Shown here piece after piece: positions 12,691 to 16,397 of a stretch of DNA of 16,397 nt; the first letter of the stretch is position 1; each line of letters begins with the position of its first letter. The notes beneath the pieces were generated by a model. It worked only from the letters and a program-made list of their open reading frames with translations. It was not told the origin of the DNA and ran no database searches. This DNA comes from Thermoleophilia bacterium. Its GTDB lineage: Bacteria; Actinomycetota; Thermoleophilia; Gaiellales; Gaiellaceae. The DNA is taken from the NCBI GenBank assembly GCA_014534415.1, contig JACVRM010000037.1, positions 1-16,397 of the forward strand. The letters are read 5' to 3'. A program made the position numbers and the translations under genes.

Positions 12691-13913
12691 GGGAGCTCGC
12701 CTCGCGCGTCGAGCGCAACCGTCTCGTCGAGACGGCCTGCGACCTGGTCGACATTCCGAGCCCGACGGGCCACGAGCAGCGCCTCGCCGAGTACCTCGGC
12801 GAGGCGTTCGACTCGCTCGGACTGCACGTCGCTTGGCAGGAGGTCGAGGACGGCCGCCCCAACGTCGTCGGCACGCTGGCGGGCACGGGCGGCGGCAAGA
12901 GCCTCATGTTCAACGGACACACGGACACGTCGTACTCGGGCCGCGAGCCATGGCTCCAGGGTCGCGGCTTCAAGCCGCAGGCCGACGTCAGCGGCGGCGA
13001 GATCTACGGTCTCGGCATCTCCAACATGAAGGGGGCGCTCGCCTGCTACGTGGAAGCCGTTCGCGCGCTGCGCGACGCGCGCATCCGCCTCCAGGGTGAC
13101 CTCGTGGTCGCGGCAGTCGTCGGCGAGATCGAGAAGACGCAGTGGGGCGAGGACTTCCGCGGCAAGCAGTACCGCGGCTACGCGGCGGGCAGCCGACATC
13201 TCGTCACCCACGGCGGCATCGCCGACATGTGCGTCCTGGGCGAGCCGACCGAGCTCAAGCTCGTGCTGGGTCACTACGGAGCGATGTGGTTGCGGATCTC
13301 GACGCGCGGCGAGTTCGTGCACACCGCGTTTGCAGCGGGACGGCTGACGTCGAACGCGATCGTCAGGCTGCGCGACGTGCTCGACTCGGTGCTGGAGTGG
13401 GTTCCGCAGTGGGAGGAGCGCGCCTCGTACCGCGGCCAGCGCGGCGTGGTCAACGTCGGCGCAGTCCGCGGTGGATTTCCGTGGCGCTTGTCGCGTACAC
13501 CGGGCCGTGCCGATCTTTTCCTCGATGTGCGGGTGCCGCCGACCATGCCCATGACCGAGGCGCGGGCCGCCATCTCGGACGTCGTCGCGCGGCTGCGCGA
13601 GCGGCATCCCGAGCACGGCATCGAGTCGGAGATCTACGTGACCGCGCCCGGAGCGGAGATCGCCGACGACCACGAGCTCGTGCACGCCGTCGGCGAGAGC
13701 CACCGCGACGTCTTCGGCCGCGCGCCCGAGCACGACGCGGTGCGCTGGTTCTCGGACGCGTCGGTGCTCGCGCGCTACGGCGTCGCGACGCTCAACTACG
13801 GGCCGTCCAGCGGTCTGCCGGGAGGCGAGGGCGAGAGTATGGAAATCCGCTCGCTCGTCGACACGGCGCGCGTCTACGCGCTCACGGCCGCGCGTGTGTG
13901 CGGCGTCGCGTAA
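12687..13913 (+). CDS. M20-family peptidase-like amidohydrolase with variant metal site
   Basis: A 408-residue protein from ATG 12687, overlapping the previous stop as ATGA with no Shine-Dalgarno. It matches the M20 (ArgE/DapE/carboxypeptidase G2) family: LVDIPSPTGHEQRLAEYL, FNGHTDTS with H78 and D80, GLGISNMKGALA (108-119), VVGEIEK (144-150) with E147/E149 at the general-base/ligand positions, GEPTE (185-189), and the lid/dimer-domain GEFVHTAFAAG with H212. Two canonical ligands differ: the bridging Asp of S/D-DMKG is N113, and the C-terminal His ligand (H-x-x-x-E) is absent from PGGEGESMEIRSL. The protein may bind one metal, use other ligands, or belong to a subfamily with altered chemistry. 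M20 enzymes cleave amide or carbamoyl bonds. Pairing with an LLM oxidoreductase suggests hydrolysis of its product. Confidence 0.85.
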   Translation: MRELASRVERNRLVETACDLVDIPSPTGHEQRLAEYLGEAFDSLGLHVAWQEVEDGRPNVVGTLAGTGGGKSLMFNGHTDTSYSGREPWLQGRGFKPQADVSGGEIYGLGISNMKGALACYVEAVRALRDARIRLQGDLVVAAVVGEIEKTQWGEDFRGKQYRGYAAGSRHLVTHGGIADMCVLGEPTELKLVLGHYGAMWLRISTRGEFVHTAFAAGRLTSNAIVRLRDVLDSVLEWVPQWEERASYRGQRGVVNVGAVRGGFPWRLSRTPGRADLFLDVRVPPTMPMTEARAAISDVVARLRERHPEHGIESEIYVTAPGAEIADDHELVHAVGESHRDVFGRAPEHDAVRWFSDASVLARYGVATLNYGPSSGLPGGEGESMEIRSLVDTARVYALTAARVCGVA

Positions 13914-14314
13914 TGGAGGCCGACGCGGCTACCGAGGCGGCGCTGCTCGCAGTCCACGACGCGTTCTGCTCGGGGTTCGCCGAACGGGACCCGGACCGCG
14001 TCGGCCGGTGGTTCCCGCCGGATGGCGACGTGGTCATGGTGACGTCCGAAGACGCGCTCCTGCGCGGGACGGCCGAGATCCGCGCTTTCCTCGAGCGGTA
14101 CGCACGCGGGCGAACTACGTACTCGTGGTCGTGGGAACGCCGCGACGCTTCCGCGGCGGGTACGGTCGCCTGGCTCCTTGCGCAGGGCGTGGAAACGGCG
14201 GCCTCGGAGCTGGGCCACCAGTCGCACCCGTACCGCATGACGCTGGTGTGTGAGCGGCGCGACGGGCGCTGGTGGCTGTTGCAGGTCCACGGCTCGTCGC
14301 CACACCAAGGTTAG
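13913..14314 (+). CDS. SnoaL/NTF2-like protein (DUF4440-type)
   Basis: A 133-residue protein from ATG 13913, sharing one base with the M20 stop (TAATG). The cone-shaped alpha+beta NTF2 fold is suggested by an N-terminal helix pair (EAALLAVHDAFCSGFAERDPDRVGRWF), then DGDVVMVTSEDALLRGTAEIRAFLERY, and strands ending CERRDGRWWLLQVHGS, the typical SnoaL/DUF4440 close. Members act as small isomerases, hydrolases, dehydratases or ligand-binding proteins. The catalytic residues vary, so no reaction can be assigned. It is cytoplasmic. It is the last gene of the operon with the LLM oxidoreductase and the M20 hydrolase, and probably acts on the same compound. The 146 bp after it hold only the promoter of the next gene. 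Confidence 0.8.
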   Translation: MEADAATEAALLAVHDAFCSGFAERDPDRVGRWFPPDGDVVMVTSEDALLRGTAEIRAFLERYARGRTTYSWSWERRDASAAGTVAWLLAQGVETAASELGHQSHPYRMTLVCERRDGRWWLLQVHGSSPHQG

Positions 14315-14460
14315 GCGCCTTTCCGGGACGACGTCTGCCGCCGAGCGTACGCGGTGGGCACAGCAGGGATTGATCACCACCGCCATATCCGCGTCGCACT
14401 CGTGCTGCACTACACAGGCACGCTCGAAGAGCGCAGGCCGCGCTCGCGTACGATCGCCCC
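14315..14460. other. 146-bp intergenic gap with no gene
   Basis: Apart from the -10 element at 14449-14454 I see no coding frame with good codon use, no strong hairpin and no copy of either palindrome family. Confidence 0.5.
14449..14454 (+). promoter_or_regulatory. -10 element TACGAT, leaderless start of the FAH-family gene
   Basis: TACGAT is followed by 6 nt (CGCCCC) and GTG 14461. No Shine-Dalgarno and no clear -35 were found. Confidence 0.6.
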
Positions 14461-15342
14461 GTGCGCCTGGCGACCTTCGAGGTCGGCGACGAGACGATCG
14501 TCGGCGACGTGCGCGACGGGACGGTCATCGAGCTCGATGCGCCCGACATGTTGACGCTCTTTCGGGCCGGCGAGGTGCCCCGCACGACGGGCCGCGAATT
14601 TCCGTTGGCGGGCGGCCGGCTCTGCGCGCCGATCGTGCCGCGCAAGTTCTTCCACACGGCCGGCAACTTCCGCGAGCACGAGGAGGAGTCGAAGCGCGTC
14701 GGCTGGTCCCACAAGATTGCGCCCTGGATCGTCTTCTTCCAGAACGTGGACGCGATCATCGGGCCCGACGAGCCCGTCGTGTACCCCGAGCACCTCACGC
14801 AGGAGCTGGACTACGAGCTCGAGCTCGCCGTGGTCATCGCGAAAGCCGGCCGCTGGTTCGGGCCCGAAGACGCGGCCGGCTACATCGGCGGCTACGTGAT
14901 CTTCAACGACATTACGGCGCGCGACATCCAGCGTCGCGAGATGGAGTCCGGGGTGTTCTCGTTCTGCAAGGCGATCGACACGTTCTGTCCGCTCGGGCCG
15001 TGGATCGTGACGCCGGATGAAATTCCGGATCCCCACGACCTGGCCATGGAGTTGCGCGTCAACGGCGAGTCACGCCAGGTCTCGCACTCGAGCCGGATGT
15101 CGGTGACGATCCCGGAGATCCTCGCGCACTACTCGCCGCTCGGGTACTCGGCAGGTGATGTCGTCTCGACCGGAACGGTGTCCGGAGTGGCCGGGTTCAG
15201 CGAAGACCCGAAGGCGTGGTATCTCAGGCCGGGCGACGTCATGGAGGCCGAAATCGAGCACATCGGCGTGCTTCGCAACCCGGTCCTGTCCTGGCGCGAC
15301 GCCCACGGCGAGCCGCCGCCCGAACTCGTCCGCTGGCAGTAA
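14461..15342 (+). CDS. FAH-superfamily hydrolase/isomerase (FAHD-like)
   Basis: A 293-residue protein from GTG 14461, supported by the TACGAT -10 6 nt upstream. It is the short two-part form of the FAH superfamily: a small N-terminal domain (VRLATFEVGDETIVGDVRDG), then the catalytic domain from about residue 60 (RKFFHTAGNFREHEEES). The metal ligands are E119 and E121 (LDYELELAVV) with D150 (FNDITARDIQ). K170 (FSFCKAID) and the loop STGTVSGV (236-243) complete the site. Members include fumarylpyruvate hydrolase, 2-hydroxyhepta-2,4-diene-1,7-dioate isomerase, oxaloacetate decarboxylase and acylpyruvases, which cleave or tautomerise ring-fission products. The exact substrate cannot be read. It is distinct from the true fumarylacetoacetase at 1538-2767, which has the longer N-terminal domain and all FAH-specific residues. 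It lies between catabolic-type genes and is probably a single-gene unit. Confidence 0.9.
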   Translation: MRLATFEVGDETIVGDVRDGTVIELDAPDMLTLFRAGEVPRTTGREFPLAGGRLCAPIVPRKFFHTAGNFREHEEESKRVGWSHKIAPWIVFFQNVDAIIGPDEPVVYPEHLTQELDYELELAVVIAKAGRWFGPEDAAGYIGGYVIFNDITARDIQRREMESGVFSFCKAIDTFCPLGPWIVTPDEIPDPHDLAMELRVNGESRQVSHSSRMSVTIPEILAHYSPLGYSAGDVVSTGTVSGVAGFSEDPKAWYLRPGDVMEAEIEHIGVLRNPVLSWRDAHGEPPPELVRWQ

Positions 15343-15436
15343 CGAAAGCGTGACAGTCTCTCCACGGCGCCTGCTTCCCGCTTAACTCCGGGGACTGTCC
15401 CCGACGGTGTGGCGGAAGCGTGACGACCTGTCCACA
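15343..15436 (+). repeat. Imperfect direct repeat pair flanking a palindrome
   Basis: Two 24-bp stretches start at 15343 and 15413, exactly 70 bp apart. Both read CGRAAGCGTGAC and end in TCCAC, with five differences between them. They bracket the GGGGACTGTCCCC palindrome at 15389-15403. Their function is unknown; they could be binding sites or remains of a repeat element. Confidence 0.5.
15389..15403. repeat. GGGGACTGTCCCC palindrome, copy 2
   Basis: A perfect inverted repeat with 7-bp arms (CGGGGAC / GTCCCCG) around T15396, in the gap between the FAH-family and M24 genes. It shares its core and a nearby GTGACAGTC-like flank with the copy at 3612-3628. Confidence 0.6.
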
Positions 15437-15522
15437 GGTGCGTCGCGTGCGGTTCGTCGCGGATCGCTCGCGTCGTGGCCCGCCGCCCGCGTCGTGAGCG
15501 CCCGCGCGCGCGGCCGCCGCTG

Positions 15523-15528
15523 TAGTTT
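15523..15528 (+). promoter_or_regulatory. -10 element TAGTTT, leaderless start of the M24 gene
   Basis: TAGTTT is followed by 6 nt (CCGTGC) and ATG 15535. No Shine-Dalgarno is present. Confidence 0.6.
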
Positions 15529-15534
15529 CCGTGC

Positions 15535-16397
15535 ATGCCGTGGGCGCGGGACGACGCGAAGCTCGATCGCGTCCGCCGGCTGATGGAGGAACAGGACGTC
15601 GATGCACTCGTCGTCCGTGCTCCCGACAACGTCCTCTACCTCTCCAACTACTGGCCGATGAAGGGCTACGACGTCGTCGTGTTCGGCCGCGACGGGCACG
15701 CGACGCTCGCGGCGCTCGAGCCGCAGCGCGAGGACGCCGAACGACACGCGTGGAGCGAGGACATTCGCCTCTTCCGCGGCTACGACGAGGCGGACCCGCG
15801 GCCTCCCACCGCACGGGCCGTGGAGGTGGCGCAGCGCGCCGTGGGCGAGCGCGACTACGAGCGTATCGGCCTCGAGCTCTCGCTCGGCACGCAGGCGTCC
15901 GACCGCATGGTCGGCGAGCCGACGACGTACACGCATGCCTTCTTCCACGCATTCGGCACGGAGGTCGTCGATGCGACCCCACTGCTCGTCGAGGCGCGTG
16001 CAATCAAGACCGATCAGGAGCTCGAGCGCATGCGGCTGGCCAACGCGCTTGCCGGGCTCGCCATGGAGCACGTCGCCGAGCGCCTGCGCCCCGGCATGAA
16101 GGAGAGCGAGGCGGCGGCGCTGTGGGAGGGCTTCGTGCACGGGGAGGGCACCGGCTTCGAGGGCAAGGTCGACCTGGCGCGAGGGTTCGCGCTCGTCTGG
16201 TCCGGGCGGGGCATCAGGACCTTCACTGCGACGAGCGATCGCCCGATTCAGGAGCATGAGCCGACGCTCTTCGAGATCTGGGTCTGCGCCGACGGCTACT
16301 GGTGCGACCACACGAAGAACCTCTGCCCCGGCCCCCTCGAGCCCGAATACGAGCGCCTGCTCGACCTCCTGCTCGCGACGTTCCACGAGGCGGCCGA
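15535..16397 (+). CDS. M24-family metallopeptidase (creatinase/Xaa-Pro dipeptidase-like), 3' end cut
   Basis: At least 287 residues from ATG 15535, running off the right edge. The start is fixed by the TAGTTT -10 6 nt upstream. Residues about 8-150 are a creatinase-type N-terminal domain (KLDRVRRLMEEQDVDALVVRAPDNVLYLSNY). The linker EARAIKTDQELERMRLANALAGLAMEHV leads into the pita-bread catalytic domain. RPGMKESEAAALWEGFV and LFEIWVCADGYWCDHTKNLCPG follow. In standard members the last motif is D-x-G-x(4)-GY-x-x-D-x-T-R-T; here the second metal Asp is D258, but the first is replaced by E247. The remaining His, Glu and Glu ligands lie beyond the window. The family cleaves Xaa-Pro bonds or, as in creatinase, C-N bonds without metal, so a non-peptidase role is possible. 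It may join the neighbouring hydrolases in a catabolic set. Confidence 0.85.
   Translation, partial: MPWARDDAKLDRVRRLMEEQDVDALVVRAPDNVLYLSNYWPMKGYDVVVFGRDGHATLAALEPQREDAERHAWSEDIRLFRGYDEADPRPPTARAVEVAQRAVGERDYERIGLELSLGTQASDRMVGEPTTYTHAFFHAFGTEVVDATPLLVEARAIKTDQELERMRLANALAGLAMEHVAERLRPGMKESEAAALWEGFVHGEGTGFEGKVDLARGFALVWSGRGIRTFTATSDRPIQEHEPTLFEIWVCADGYWCDHTKNLCPGPLEPEYERLLDLLLATFHEAA

Noticed and set aside
12234..13733. A 499-codon open frame antisense to the LLM and M20 genes
   Set aside because: No recognisable domain; both plus-strand genes have full-length family matches and coupled starts.
15382..16386. A 334-codon open frame antisense to the M24 gene
   Set aside because: The plus-strand frame has creatinase and M24 motifs and a -10 element; the antisense frame is Arg/Val/Ala-rich without motifs.

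Overview
The window is about 16.4 kb of GC-rich DNA with dense genes, short intergenic gaps and many GTG or TTG starts. It looks like an actinobacterial chromosome. A Thermoleophilia-type soil lineage (Gaiellales/Solirubrobacterales) is my best guess, from composition, gene style and short GGGGTCAGACCCC-type repeats; it is an inference. No rRNA, tRNA, CRISPR array, transposase or phage gene was seen.

Layout. 1-393 is the C-terminal end of a LigD-type NHEJ polymerase domain, cut by the left edge. 459-1541 is a secreted or membrane-anchored Thr/Pro-rich protein of unknown function. A leftward two-gene operon (3531 to 1538) holds an unrecognised conserved protein coupled to fumarylacetoacetase, the last step of tyrosine/homogentisate breakdown. 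Rightward from 3728 to about 10390 is a molybdenum-hydroxylase cluster: a split XdhC/CoxI maturation pair, FAD subunit (CoxM-like), [2Fe-2S] subunit (CoxS-like), molybdopterin subunit (CoxL-like) and a CoxG-like SRPBCC protein, followed by a BNR/Asp-box beta-propeller protein. A UspA protein (10542-11021) and a small membrane protein (11339-11572) come next. 11626-14314 is a tightly overlapped operon of an LLM-class flavin/F420-type oxidoreductase, an M20 peptidase-like amidohydrolase and a SnoaL/NTF2-like protein. 14461-15342 is a second FAH-superfamily hydrolase. From 15535 an M24 (creatinase/aminopeptidase P-like) enzyme runs off the right edge.

How the genes may work together. A molybdenum hydroxylase, a flavin monooxygenase-like enzyme, an amidohydrolase-like enzyme, two FAH-fold C-C hydrolases and an M24 C-N hydrolase would suit catabolism of aromatic, heterocyclic or amide-containing compounds. 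No substrate can be read from the sequence. The large subunit has neither the form I CO dehydrogenase loop (AYxCSFR) nor the usual form II loop (AYRGAGR), so I do not call it a CO dehydrogenase.

Regulation. At least six transcription units begin with a TANNNT-like -10 hexamer 6-7 nt before the start codon and lack a Shine-Dalgarno sequence, the pattern of leaderless mRNAs. Most genes inside operons overlap their neighbour by 1, 4 or 8 nt. Two families of short palindromes (GGGGTCWGACCCC and GGGGACWGTCCCC) are scattered through genes and intergenic gaps, and one sits over the -35 region of the molybdenum-hydroxylase cluster. I found no clearly new multi-gene defence or mobile system. The best leads are the palindrome families, the variant active-site motifs and the unrecognised protein coupled to fumarylacetoacetase.
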